A DNA stretch of 16,019 nucleotides from NCBI GenBank assembly GCA_023267515.1, contig JAHFNF010000011.1:1-16019 (forward strand), in the 5' to 3' direction. Positions within the stretch are counted from its first letter, which is position 1, and every line of letters starts with the position of its first letter. Of this stretch, positions 1 to 7,925 are shown piece by piece. The position numbers and the translations under genes are program-made. The DNA is from Candidatus Nomurabacteria bacterium. Lineage in GTDB: Bacteria > Patescibacteriota > Minisyncoccia > Phycocordibacterales > UBA9973. The notes under the pieces were generated by a model. That model did not search any database and was not told the origin of the DNA. It was given only the letters and a program-made list of their open reading frames with translations.

Positions 1-15
1 TTTAATAAAAAATAT

Positions 16-693
16 ATGGAAATAACAATAGAAGAAATCCAAAAAAAGTTTGATAGTCTGCCAGAGGAATTAAAATGGGCAATAATGGCGGCAGATGTGG
101 ATAGTAAAATTATTGAGATAGCGAAAAAAGAGGAGCTGAACAATGTGCAGATGGGGCAGCTGGCACTTGAAACCAATGTGGTGATGTTCGGCTTTTATCC
201 GCCGGAAAAATTTGAAGAATCCCTTAAAGGCAGTCTAGGCCTCCCAGATGAGAAGATAAAAGCTATCGCCAATGATGTGAATGAACTGATATTAAAAAAC
301 ATCCGAGAAAAATTAAAAACTGGAGCGCCGGTGGGCGAAGAAACCACCTCGGAGAAAGACGATAAAGAAATACTTAAAAGTGCCGGTATTGAAATAGCGG
401 AAGATAGCGTAATGCCGACAAAGATACCGATTCGGACTATCACTGAAAACCGCGAAGAGCTGCTCAAAGGGATGGAGCATCCAGAGCTCATTGCCGGAAA
501 GACCCCTCCGCCAATGATCCAAAGCTCAAAACTAGTCGGCTCTTTCCAAATACCAGCGACTAAGACAGAATATAAAATGGACAATATGACAAAAGGTGGG
601 GGCGCGCCAGCAGTGGCGACTCCGACAGTCAAAGATGGAGAAGGAGCTTTGGCGCCAAAAGCAGATCCATACCGGATGCCAATAGAGGAGTAG
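16..693 (+). CDS. Conserved helical protein of unknown function, first gene of the type IV secretion-like cluster
   Basis: This 225-residue protein has no recognised catalytic motif. Residues 1-105 are charged and predicted mostly helical, with no signal peptide or membrane segment, so a cytoplasmic location is likely. Residues 105-225 are low in complexity and rich in Pro, Gly, Ala and Thr, which suggests a disordered tail. It starts at an ATG with no Shine-Dalgarno sequence upstream. The start lies 15 bases from the window edge, so an upstream neighbour cannot be judged. The stop is 15 bases before the PrgI-family gene, which puts it in the same transcription unit. I recall similar N-terminal domains in Parcubacteria next to PrgI/VirB4 genes, but I cannot assign a function; a cytoplasmic accessory role in the secretion-like complex is inference from position only. 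Confidence 0.75.
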   Translation: MEITIEEIQKKFDSLPEELKWAIMAADVDSKIIEIAKKEELNNVQMGQLALETNVVMFGFYPPEKFEESLKGSLGLPDEKIKAIANDVNELILKNIREKLKTGAPVGEETTSEKDDKEILKSAGIEIAEDSVMPTKIPIRTITENREELLKGMEHPELIAGKTPPPMIQSSKLVGSFQIPATKTEYKMDNMTKGGGAPAVATPTVKDGEGALAPKADPYRMPIEE

Positions 694-708
694 ATTTAAG
701 AATAAAAT

Positions 709-1143
709 ATGCAATTTAAAGTACCACAATTTTTAGACATAGAAGACAAGATTTTCGGCCCTTTCACTTTCCGGCAATTTGCGTACCTCGCTGGTGGAGG
801 TGGCCTTTGTTTTGTCATATACAAAGCAATGCCCTTATATATAGGAATATTTATTATGCTGCCCGTACTGGGAATGTCTCTCGCTCTCACTTTTTATCGG
901 ATAAATAATAAACCCTTTATTTTTGTTCTTGAATCCGCTTTTAGATACGCTATTGCGGACAAATTGTATATCTGGAAGAGAAGGTTAAAAAAGCCTGGAA
1001 CCAAAAAAGAACAAGAAGAAGCGGCCGCTAAAAAACAGATTGCAATGGCTAGGACGCAGCGGCTCGGGACTAGTCGGTTGAAAGACTTGGCTTGGAGTTT
1101 GGATGTACTAGACTTAAAAAAAGAAAAGCAAAAAGCAATTTAA
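709..1143 (+). CDS. PrgI family membrane protein (type IV secretion-associated)
   Basis: This 144-residue protein fits the PrgI family, small inner-membrane proteins encoded just upstream of VirB4 in Gram-positive-type conjugation systems and equivalent in position to VirB3. The N-terminus (MQFKVPQFLDIEDKIFGPFT) is typical: a short cytoplasmic beta segment, then the 'GPFTFRQFAYLAGG' turn. Two adjacent hydrophobic segments follow at about residues 24-41 and 44-63. After them comes a conserved 'NKPF' region, an amphipathic segment and a Lys/Arg/Gln-rich cytoplasmic tail from about residue 90. The known family role is to partner and anchor the VirB4 ATPase at the membrane. The gene follows the 225-residue gene by 15 bases and precedes the VirB4-domain gene by 9 bases. 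An AGGAG at 686-690 is too far from the ATG (18 bases) to be a normal ribosome site. Confidence 0.85.
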   Translation: MQFKVPQFLDIEDKIFGPFTFRQFAYLAGGGGLCFVIYKAMPLYIGIFIMLPVLGMSLALTFYRINNKPFIFVLESAFRYAIADKLYIWKRRLKKPGTKKEQEEAAAKKQIAMARTQRLGTSRLKDLAWSLDVLDLKKEKQKAI

Positions 1144-1152
1144 AATAAATTT

Positions 1153-1800
1153 ATGGCCCTATCAGCAAAAGCAACTCAAGAGTTTGTCCCTATCAAGGAA
1201 GTCCGCGATGGTATCGTGATTTTAAAAGACGGCGGGCTAAGAGCGTTAGTCCTCGCGAGCTCTACAAATTTGTCCTTAAAATCTTCCGACGAACAGCGCG
1301 CGACAATTTTACAATTCCAATCATTCCTCAATACTTTGGACTTCCCAGTGCAAATAGTGGTGCAGTCCAGACGCTTGGATATCCGGCCATACCTACTACT
1401 TTTGGAGAACCGAATGAAAGTGCAGACAGAACCACTACTCAAAATACAGACTAGGGAATATATGGAATTCATCAGAAATTTTACTGAATCGGTAAATATT
1501 ATGACTAAGAACTTTTTTATCGTTGTGCCTTACACCCCGAAAAAGCTGACAGTAAGTGGCGGGGCTTTCAGCGGAATTTTTTCCAAGAAGACTGCTAATA
1601 TGGCGCGGGAAGCAGCCACAGCGGAGTTTGAAGAAAAGAGATCCCAGCTTGATCAGCGAGTGGGAGTGATAGAGCAAGGGCTCGCGCGCTGCGGTATCAA
1701 ATCAGTAGAGCTAGGCACGGAAGAAGTAGTAGAAGTTTATTATAAAGTATTCAACCCAGGGGAAGTGGAAGGAAAGATTGAGCTTGAAAAAGTCCAATAA
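1153..1800 (+). CDS. VirB4/TraC N-terminal-domain-like protein without an ATPase domain
   Basis: This 215-residue protein resembles the extreme N-terminal domain of TraC/VirB4 ATPases from PrgI-type systems. It has an opening segment 'FVPIKEVRDGIVILKDGG', a strand-rich middle with 'FQSFLNTLDFPVQIVVQSR' at about residues 55-74, and 'FFIVVPY' at about residue 122, followed by a charged coiled segment. There is no Walker motif and no membrane segment, so it is probably cytoplasmic and structural. It ends 5 bases before the VirB4-like ATPase gene. Its 215 residues plus the following 616 approach the length of a single full VirB4, so the two may be a split form of one ancestral protein. The reading frame is clean and both halves have proper start and stop codons, which argues against a sequencing frameshift. 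The ATG has no Shine-Dalgarno; a TAAAAT box lies 6 bases before it. Confidence 0.7.
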   Translation: MALSAKATQEFVPIKEVRDGIVILKDGGLRALVLASSTNLSLKSSDEQRATILQFQSFLNTLDFPVQIVVQSRRLDIRPYLLLLENRMKVQTEPLLKIQTREYMEFIRNFTESVNIMTKNFFIVVPYTPKKLTVSGGAFSGIFSKKTANMAREAATAEFEEKRSQLDQRVGVIEQGLARCGIKSVELGTEEVVEVYYKVFNPGEVEGKIELEKVQ

Positions 1801-1805
1801 ATTAT

Positions 1806-3656
1806 ATGTCAATCTTAGATAAAATTTTAGGCAAGAAAAAAGCAAGCGGGGCGGAAAAAAACGTCTCCGTGTCTGCTTTGCCGGTCCTCCCACAGGAAAT
1901 ATACGAATCGGCCACAATGGAGTTGCAAGACATCATTGCTCCTTCTGCCTTGAAAATTGAACCGAAAGCAATAAACCTAGGTGATAAAATCGCCCGTACG
2001 TTTTTTGTTATTTCTTACCCAAGATATTTGACGGACAACTGGTTCTCTCCGATTATAAACTTGGATAAAATTTTTGACGTAGCTATATTTATCCATCCGA
2101 TAGATACTTCACTAGCGCTACGCCAATTTCAAAAGAAAGTGGCGGAAGTACAAAGCCAAATAAACGCTCGTGAGTCCAAGGGGATGGTGCGTGACCCGAT
2201 GCTAGACACCGCCAATCAAGATTTAGAGAGCCTCCGAGATTCCTTGATGCAGGCCCAAGAAAAAATGTTTGACGTCGGGCTTTATATCACTATATATGCG
2301 GACAGTGATTTAGAGTTATTCAAAATAGAAAGTGAAATAAAATCAATCCTGGAATCAAAGCTGATTTACTTGAAGCCGGCACTTTTCCAGCAAGACGATG
2401 GATTTAAAAGTGTGGTACCTATCGGCAACGACCTACTAAACGTGCACCAAAAATTAAACTCCGAGCCTCTTTCTTCCATTTTTCCTTTCGTTTCTTTTGA
2501 CTTAACTTCTGATAAAGGTATTTTATATGGATTAAATAGACATAATTCTAGCCTTGTAATATTTGACCGATTTTCGTTGGAAAATTACAACTCGGTTACC
2601 TTTGCCAAATCTGGCTCGGGAAAATCTTACTGCACCAAACTGGAAATTTTGCGTAGCTTGATGTTTGATACAGATGTGATCGTCATAGACCCGGAAAGGG
2701 AATACGAATTCCTAGCGGAAGCAGTCGGGGGAAGATATTTCAACATTTCGCTTTCATCGAACCACCACATCAACCCTTTTGACTTGCCGATACCGCGTGA
2801 AGACGAAACCGCCGCAGACGTCTTGCGTTCAAACATAATAAATCTAGTCGGTCTTTTCCGATTAATGTTGGGCGGTCTTACCCCAGAAGAAGACTCATTA
2901 GTGGACCGCGCTATATCGGAAACATACGCCATCAAAGACATCACCCCAGACTCTGACTTTGCGAACGTTGAGCCTCCTCTTTTATCAGACTTTGAAATGG
3001 TCCTCTCTGGTATGGAAGGGTCAGACTCGGTAGTGCAAAGACTGGTAAAGTATACTCGGGGTTCCTGGTCTACATTTTTAAACAAGCCATCCAATGTGGA
3101 TATAAATAAAAAATTCATCGTTTTTTCAGTGCGAGATATGGAAGACGAATTAAAGCCGGTAGCAATGTACATCGTTACACACTATATATGGAACGCAGTC
3201 AGGAAAAATCTCCGTAAGCGCCTCTTGGTGGTGGACGAGGCTTGGTGGATGATGAAATCCGAAGACACCGCTTCCTTCCTATACTCCATCGCCAAACGCG
3301 GCAGAAAATACTATTTAGGACTTGCCACCATCACCCAGGACGCCGCCGACTTTATGAAGTCTCCCTATGGCGTACCGATCGTGACCAACTCTTCAATCCA
3401 AATCTTGTTGAAACAATCTCCTTCAACGATAGATATTTTGCAAAAAACTTTCAACCTGACAGACGAGGAAAAATATCTGCTTTTGGAATCTGGGGTAGGA
3501 GAAGGAATTTTCTTTGCCGGGACAAAGCACGTTGCCATCAAGGTCATCAGTTCTTATACCGAAGATCAGATCATCACCTCAGACCCATCCCAACTTCTAT
3601 CTATCAAAAAAGCAAAACAAGACTTGGAGGAAGCCGAGGGGGTAGAGAAAAGATGA
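1806..3656 (+). CDS. VirB4/TraC-like type IV secretion ATPase
   Basis: This 616-residue P-loop ATPase would power a type IV secretion or pilus-assembly machine at the inner membrane. The Walker A motif is AKSGSGKS at residues 267-274, with Ala where Gly is usual at the first position. 'VIVIDPEREYEFLAE' follows, a typical VirB4 segment after Walker A. Walker B is LLVVDEAWWMM, with D477-E478. The 'SIAKRGRKYYLGLATITQD' segment after it is a further family motif. Residues 1-250 match the VirB4 middle domain ('FFVISYPRYLTDNWF') and include a probable coiled coil at about 110-150. There is no membrane segment, so membrane association would come from the PrgI partner. It is 5 bases downstream of the separate N-domain gene. 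No relaxase or VirD4 coupling protein is seen nearby, so DNA transfer should not be assumed. Confidence 0.92.
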   Translation: MSILDKILGKKKASGAEKNVSVSALPVLPQEIYESATMELQDIIAPSALKIEPKAINLGDKIARTFFVISYPRYLTDNWFSPIINLDKIFDVAIFIHPIDTSLALRQFQKKVAEVQSQINARESKGMVRDPMLDTANQDLESLRDSLMQAQEKMFDVGLYITIYADSDLELFKIESEIKSILESKLIYLKPALFQQDDGFKSVVPIGNDLLNVHQKLNSEPLSSIFPFVSFDLTSDKGILYGLNRHNSSLVIFDRFSLENYNSVTFAKSGSGKSYCTKLEILRSLMFDTDVIVIDPEREYEFLAEAVGGRYFNISLSSNHHINPFDLPIPREDETAADVLRSNIINLVGLFRLMLGGLTPEEDSLVDRAISETYAIKDITPDSDFANVEPPLLSDFEMVLSGMEGSDSVVQRLVKYTRGSWSTFLNKPSNVDINKKFIVFSVRDMEDELKPVAMYIVTHYIWNAVRKNLRKRLLVVDEAWWMMKSEDTASFLYSIAKRGRKYYLGLATITQDAADFMKSPYGVPIVTNSSIQILLKQSPSTIDILQKTFNLTDEEKYLLLESGVGEGIFFAGTKHVAIKVISSYTEDQIITSDPSQLLSIKKAKQDLEEAEGVEKR

Positions 3657-3662
3657 TATAAT
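3654..3662 (+). promoter_or_regulatory. Extended -10 promoter element, possible leaderless start of the Ig-like gene
   Basis: The sequence TGATATAAT is a perfect extended -10 (TGn-TATAAT). It overlaps the TGA stop of the VirB4-like gene and lies 7 bases before the ATG at 3670. That spacing would place the RNA start at or next to the start codon. No good -35 is seen at the usual distance, which extended -10 promoters can tolerate. It could give the last three genes of the cluster their own transcript. Sequence pattern only. Confidence 0.45.
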
Positions 3663-3669
3663 AAGAAAA

Positions 3670-4650
3670 ATGAAGAAAATATATTTAATTTTAATTTTGG
3701 TAGCAACGCTCGCTCTTTACGCGTATCCAGTAGAAGCTCAGTTAAAAACCTCAGACGTGACCTTAAATATCACTCCGCTCTTCCCGACTCCGAATCAGAC
3801 CGTTAGCGCCAACTTGGAAAGTTTTGCGATAGATTTAGATAAGACAAATATAGCCTGGCTGTTAAATAGCCAAGAAAAAATCTCTGGGGTGGGGAAAAAA
3901 GCTTTTTCATTCAACGTCGGAGGGACCGGGGTATCACTATCCATAGAAGCGCGGATTAGCACCGTTACCGGTCAAAATATAATCAAAAGAGCGGTAATTA
4001 CGCCAGCTGATATTGATATGATGTGGGAGGCATTTGATTCTTATGCCCCGCCTTTTTACCGCGGAAAAACAATGGTTTCTACTGAGGGAAGTTTTAAAGT
4101 AGTAGCAATGCCGAACCTTATAAACTCGTTCGGCAAGGTAAACCCTGCTAGCCTTTCTTACTCTTGGGTAAAAGACGAAACTCCACAGCCGGATCTTTCT
4201 GGCTGGGGGAAAAATTATTTTGTTTTTAAAAACAGCTCGTTAGATAACGAGAACACGATAAGTGTAGCGGTGTCCGACGCCTTTGGCGGAGCGAACACCC
4301 AAGGTGAGATCACTTTACAGACAGGGACTCCCGAAATAATATTTTACGAAAACAACCCTTTGCTTGGCGTAAATTATGACAACGCTGTCCGAGACGGATT
4401 CTTAATAAATAAAACTGGATCAACCCTAGTTGCCGCTCCATACTTTTTTTCACCAAATGATCTGAGCTCCAAGGACTTGTCTTTTACTTGGTCACTAAAC
4501 GGAGAGGGAATAGCAACACCAGTTCCTAAAAATATTCTTTCCATTAAGCCAGCCGAGGGGCAGGGAGGATCAGCAGTTATAAAAATCGCCATTAACAACG
4601 CTCAGACTCTTTTCCAGTCATTGGAGAAAGAACTAAATGTCAGCTTTTAA
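3670..4650 (+). CDS. Secreted or membrane-anchored Ig-like domain protein of the secretion-like cluster
   Basis: This 326-residue protein starts with a clear signal peptide or anchor: Lys-Lys, then a hydrophobic stretch at about residues 4-20 and a possible cleavage after 'VEA'. The rest is strand-rich with no membrane segment. It resembles two or three tandem Ig-like/PKD-like domains: 'SLSYSWVKDE' at about residue 157 and 'DLSFTWSLNGEG' at about residue 275 look like equivalent strands of repeated domains. I recognise no catalytic motif. It lies 13 bases after the VirB4-like gene and overlaps the next gene by 14 bases, so translation of the two is probably coupled. An extracytoplasmic structural or adhesive part of the type IV-like machine is the likely role, but this is inference. 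Confidence 0.75.
   Translation: MKKIYLILILVATLALYAYPVEAQLKTSDVTLNITPLFPTPNQTVSANLESFAIDLDKTNIAWLLNSQEKISGVGKKAFSFNVGGTGVSLSIEARISTVTGQNIIKRAVITPADIDMMWEAFDSYAPPFYRGKTMVSTEGSFKVVAMPNLINSFGKVNPASLSYSWVKDETPQPDLSGWGKNYFVFKNSSLDNENTISVAVSDAFGGANTQGEITLQTGTPEIIFYENNPLLGVNYDNAVRDGFLINKTGSTLVAAPYFFSPNDLSSKDLSFTWSLNGEGIATPVPKNILSIKPAEGQGGSAVIKIAINNAQTLFQSLEKELNVSF
4623..4626 (+). promoter_or_regulatory. Possible Shine-Dalgarno site for the VirB2-M15 gene
   Basis: GGAG lies 10 bases upstream of the ATG at 4637, inside the 3' end of the Ig-like gene. It is one of the few Shine-Dalgarno-like sites before a start in this window, and it belongs to an overlapping gene that cannot use a leaderless start. 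The match is short. Confidence 0.35.
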
Positions 4651-6112
4651 AAATAAAACTAAAAAGGCGGTTCTCTATTCTCTATTATTCTTTTTCTTAT
4701 TTTTTTCTCTGTCTGTAAATATAAGACGTGTAGAGGCGGCAGATTTGAGCACTTTATTTACCACAACCATAACCCAAGTAGGCCAGAATCAGGATAAGGC
4801 GATTGTAAAGATAAAAATAGAAACACAAGATTTAGCAAATTATGACGCCGTAGAAGACAATGCTACCAATCCAAACAGCGGTTTCTACGTTAAATTCGGT
4901 GTGGGGGACACTTACTGGACAGGATTTAGGTACGTCACCAGCAATATTCACACTGATCAAAAGATAAATGAATTTTTGGTGGTATTTGATAAATCAAGCG
5001 ATGCGGACGTAGAAAATCTGACAGTCTGGTCAAGCCAAGAACCTACCCCAAAGATACGTGTGCAGGTAGCAGTGGAGGAAGATTTTAGCACTACCACCTA
5101 CGACATTAGCCCCGCCTTTGTTGCTCATTTTGACCCGAGCCCGGTTGTGGTGACAAACAACAACTCTACCAACACAGGCGACTGGCAATATTATACAAAC
5201 CCAGACCACACCACGCTCAGCAGTAGTCGTTATCCGACAGAAGAAAAATGTAGGTCTTCTTTGCCTCCTGGTCCTGGATATGGACCGTGTGTACAAACCT
5301 ACACTCTCTTGCAACCAATACCCAATGGGACTACCGACTTGAAAACTTTTGCCGCCGGCGAACCGGGGGCTTTCGCCAGATATTTTAATATAATGTTCAA
5401 GCTCTTTATTGGTATTTGCGCAGTTTTGGCAATGGTGATGATAGTCTGGGGAGGAATAGAATATATAACGAGCGAACTTATCTCTGGAAAAGAAGCCGGA
5501 AAAGAAAGGGTCTTAAACGCAGTCTTTGGTCTCTTGCTTGCCCTCGGCGCTTTTGCTCTGCTTAATACAATAAACCCCCAACTCCTAGATATAGGACTAA
5601 ACAACCTACCCCAAGCAATAGTAAGATCAGAAGACGAACCAGAAACCGGTATCACATCTTCCACTATCAACCTGATAGAAAAAAGCAACGGCAACACAGT
5701 GGTTTTATCCAACTGTGATACTTCTAAATTAGTCACAGCAACTGTGTTCGGACATAGTGTGCAGGTATATAAAGGGGTAAAGCCGAGCCTAGAAAGAATA
5801 AATACCGCTTGGTTGGCTCACGGGGGCGCAAGTGGGTATGAAGTCAAAACAATTTTCGGATATAATTGCCGAAGAGTAAAAAACCAACCAAATTCTTGGT
5901 CTGCACACGCCTTTGGAGTGGCTTTGGATATAAATCCTCAACAAAACCCTTATGGAACAACCCAAGTAACAGATATGCCTTCCTGGTTCAGACAGTTATT
6001 TATTACCGAAGGTTGGGGTTGGGGAGGGAATTGGTCAAACCCTAAAGATGCGATGCATTTTAGTAAGTACCCATCAAGCGAAGGGGGCGATAAAAAAGTA
6101 GAAACAATTTAA
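4637..6112 (+). CDS. VirB2/TrbC-like membrane module fused to an M15-family zinc peptidase
   Basis: This 491-residue protein has four parts. A signal peptide covers residues 1-35 ('VEA|AD' cleavage possible). A strand-rich extracytoplasmic region follows to about residue 245; it has a Cys pair, C205 and C218, just before the 'YTLLQPIPNG' segment. Two membrane helices at about 251-275 and 293-313 are joined by a Lys/Glu-rich loop and end in 'LLNTINPQLL', as in VirB2/TrbC pilin-like proteins of Parcubacteria. The C-terminal domain (about 360-485) has the M15 signatures SAHAFGVALDIN (zinc ligands H424, D431), the 'EGWGWGGNW' segment and DAMHF (D471 acid, H474 ligand). That pattern fits the M15C/VanY-like group, which cleaves peptidoglycan stem peptides. 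C360 and C411 could form a disulphide. With a cleaved signal peptide and two helices, the peptidase sits outside the membrane, where it could open the wall for the machine. Peptide specificity cannot be told from sequence. Confidence 0.88.
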   Translation: MSAFKNKTKKAVLYSLLFFFLFFSLSVNIRRVEAADLSTLFTTTITQVGQNQDKAIVKIKIETQDLANYDAVEDNATNPNSGFYVKFGVGDTYWTGFRYVTSNIHTDQKINEFLVVFDKSSDADVENLTVWSSQEPTPKIRVQVAVEEDFSTTTYDISPAFVAHFDPSPVVVTNNNSTNTGDWQYYTNPDHTTLSSSRYPTEEKCRSSLPPGPGYGPCVQTYTLLQPIPNGTTDLKTFAAGEPGAFARYFNIMFKLFIGICAVLAMVMIVWGGIEYITSELISGKEAGKERVLNAVFGLLLALGAFALLNTINPQLLDIGLNNLPQAIVRSEDEPETGITSSTINLIEKSNGNTVVLSNCDTSKLVTATVFGHSVQVYKGVKPSLERINTAWLAHGGASGYEVKTIFGYNCRRVKNQPNSWSAHAFGVALDINPQQNPYGTTQVTDMPSWFRQLFITEGWGWGGNWSNPKDAMHFSKYPSSEGGDKKVETI

Positions 6113-6115
6113 TTT

Positions 6116-7450
6116 ATGTCAAAACAAAAACTTATAATCTTAATAATTTTCCTTGTCGGTCTCACTGCTTTATTTTTTGCATACTTATACTTCTTCCCGG
6201 GGTCAAAAGCGGCACAAGTGGTGCAAAAAAACGCGCCGAATTTCTTTCCATTCGGCAGTAACGTAACAAAAACAACTCCTGGAACCACGGAAAATAATAA
6301 TTCTGGATTAGAAATACCAAACAACACGATTTCACCACAGAGTCAGTTGAAATTAAAAAAAGTTTCAAGTATGCCTATCGCCGGATTTGGTATTTTTAAC
6401 AAAGAAGTTTATAAAGACGTTTCTCCGATCACTCCTATCACTGCTATTGGAGAAGAAGTGACAAACACTACCCCTCCTCCATCAGCTCCGACCACAGAAT
6501 TCATCCCGACATTGCGATATGCAGACAAGGCAACGGGAAATATTTATCAAGCTCGCGCTGACAAATTAGATGAGCGAAAACTGAGCAGTACTATAATCCC
6601 GCAAATTCATGATGGAATTTTTGCCAAGGAAAGTACCGCGGTGGTACTGCGTTATTTAAAGGAAGATGGCAGGACCATTGCTTCCTTTTTAGGAGCTCTG
6701 CCAGCAGATACATTGGGCGCGGACACCTCTGAGGGAGCAGAACTTAAAGGTATTTTCTTACCGGACAATACTACGGAGGTGAGTGTCTCGCCAGACGACT
6801 CTAAAATATTTTACTTATATAACACAAATAATGTATCCTTCGGTGTAGTTTCTGGCACAGCCGGAGAGGCTAGATCACAGGTACTCATTTCACCCTTTAC
6901 TGAATGGCTAGTAGAGTGGCCAAACTTTAAAATGATTACACTTAATACAAAACCAGCCTCCGGTATTCCAGGATATATGTACGCTCTTGACCCGGAGAAA
7001 AAAGATCTCAATAAAGTACTGGGGGGTATCAATGGCCTCACCACCAACACAAGTCCAACGGGTAAAATGGTACTTTACAGCAGTTCAAGCGACAACTCCA
7101 TCTCTCTTGGTATGTATGATATCAGCAACGGGAACTCAATTCCCCTTGGCATAAAAACCTTGCCGGAAAAATGTACCTGGACTAAAGCAGGGGATTCTTT
7201 ATACTGCGCAGTTCCAAAATTCCTTGATAGCATGAGCTACCCTGACTCTTGGTACAAAGGGCTCACCTCTTTCTCTGATGAGATTTGGAAAGTAGATGCA
7301 GAAAGCGGCAGTGCAGTTAAAATAGCGGATCCGGTAGAAGTATTAAATGAAGATATGGATGCCACAAAGCTCACTCTGGATAGCGACGAAAACTACTTAT
7401 TTTTTATAAACAAAAAAGACTCTTACTTGTGGGAACTTCGTCTAAGATAG
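6116..7450 (+). CDS. Membrane-anchored beta-propeller-like protein, last gene of the cluster
   Basis: This 444-residue protein has one N-terminal membrane anchor at about residues 5-27, then a Pro/Thr/Asn-rich linker to about residue 130. The C-terminal two thirds are strand-rich with recurring blade-like elements: 'SVSPDDSKIFYLY', 'TSPTGKMVLYSSSSD' and 'TLDSDENYLFFINKKD'. These recall TolB/WD40-like propellers. No enzyme motif is visible. The start is 3 bases after the stop of the VirB2-M15 gene, so it belongs to the same unit, and the domain would lie outside the cytoplasmic membrane. A scaffold or binding role next to the peptidase is plausible but unproven. The last 9 bases overlap the 3' end of the convergent jag gene. 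I recall similar proteins after VirB2-like genes in other Parcubacteria. Confidence 0.78.
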   Translation: MSKQKLIILIIFLVGLTALFFAYLYFFPGSKAAQVVQKNAPNFFPFGSNVTKTTPGTTENNNSGLEIPNNTISPQSQLKLKKVSSMPIAGFGIFNKEVYKDVSPITPITAIGEEVTNTTPPPSAPTTEFIPTLRYADKATGNIYQARADKLDERKLSSTIIPQIHDGIFAKESTAVVLRYLKEDGRTIASFLGALPADTLGADTSEGAELKGIFLPDNTTEVSVSPDDSKIFYLYNTNNVSFGVVSGTAGEARSQVLISPFTEWLVEWPNFKMITLNTKPASGIPGYMYALDPEKKDLNKVLGGINGLTTNTSPTGKMVLYSSSSDNSISLGMYDISNGNSIPLGIKTLPEKCTWTKAGDSLYCAVPKFLDSMSYPDSWYKGLTSFSDEIWKVDAESGSAVKIADPVEVLNEDMDATKLTLDSDENYLFFINKKDSYLWELRLR

Positions 7451-7915
7451 CTCGCCGACGTATTTAATGACTACTCGCCTAGTCGGGCCAAAGCCGGTTG
7501 ATTCGGTCTTTAAGTCGGTAGCAGCGGAAAGAAATTCGTGGATTATCCGGCGATCAAATGCGGACATTGGGTCCACTTCAATACTTGATTTGAAATAACG
7601 CGCTCTTTCAGCCATCATATACGCTATGGCTTTTACATTTTCTACTTTTTTCTTTTGAAACCCGCCAATATCCACCAGAACCGATGGACCTTCTTCTTTT
7701 AGAGGTTCCTTCTTCTCTAAAATTCTCCTGACAAGGTGATTTAGCGCCGCCAGAGCGTCTCCTTCCCGGCCTAAAAATAAATGCGGTTCAGAAACTTCAA
7801 CCGAGTACCACAGTGTTTTAGACCCATCATCCTGTGAAATTTGAATATTCTTAACAGAAATATCCATTTTTTGGATTAGCTCCTTTATTAAATTTTGCAA
7901 TTCCACTGTGTCCAT
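7442..7915 (-). CDS. jag: Jag/KhpB-like RNA-binding protein (KH-II plus R3H)
   Basis: This 157-residue cytoplasmic protein has the Jag/KhpB core. A KH type II domain covers about residues 20-90 with the GxxG loop GREG at 49-52. An R3H domain covers about 90-155, with the RxxxH signature at R122-H126 in 'MSAFDRRIIHEFLS'. The C-terminal 'STGFGPTRRVVIK' is also typical. The N-terminal Jag_N domain is absent, so this is a short form. In Firmicutes the family binds RNA and affects cell elongation and division; that role is assumed here, not shown. It is encoded 10 bases downstream of yidC, the usual partner order, and is the last gene of the rpmH block. No Shine-Dalgarno is seen. Its stop overlaps the convergent propeller-like gene. 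Confidence 0.93.
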   Translation of the reverse strand: MDTVELQNLIKELIQKMDISVKNIQISQDDGSKTLWYSVEVSEPHLFLGREGDALAALNHLVRRILEKKEPLKEEGPSVLVDIGGFQKKKVENVKAIAYMMAERARYFKSSIEVDPMSAFDRRIIHEFLSAATDLKTESTGFGPTRRVVIKYVGELS

Positions 7916-7925
7916 ATTTTTAAAA

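Noticed and set aside
195..632. 145-codon open frame on the minus strand opposite the first gene
   Set aside because: It is antisense to a coherent protein in an operon, and its Ser/Ile-rich product has no family-like motif.
2627..3172. 181-codon minus-strand frame within the VirB4-like ATPase
   Set aside because: Antisense to the conserved ATPase core; no recognisable motif and no promoter or start context.
3242..3661. 139-codon plus-strand frame inside the VirB4-like gene
   Set aside because: It lies in another frame of the Walker B region, with an Arg/His-rich product typical of shadow frames.
5299..5736. 145-codon minus-strand frame opposite the VirB2-like helices
   Set aside because: Its hydrophobic look is the complement of the membrane helices on the plus strand.
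7468..7482. Inverted repeat GACTA/TAGTC as a terminator between the convergent genes
   Set aside because: It lies inside jag coding sequence, has a short stem and no T-run on either strand.
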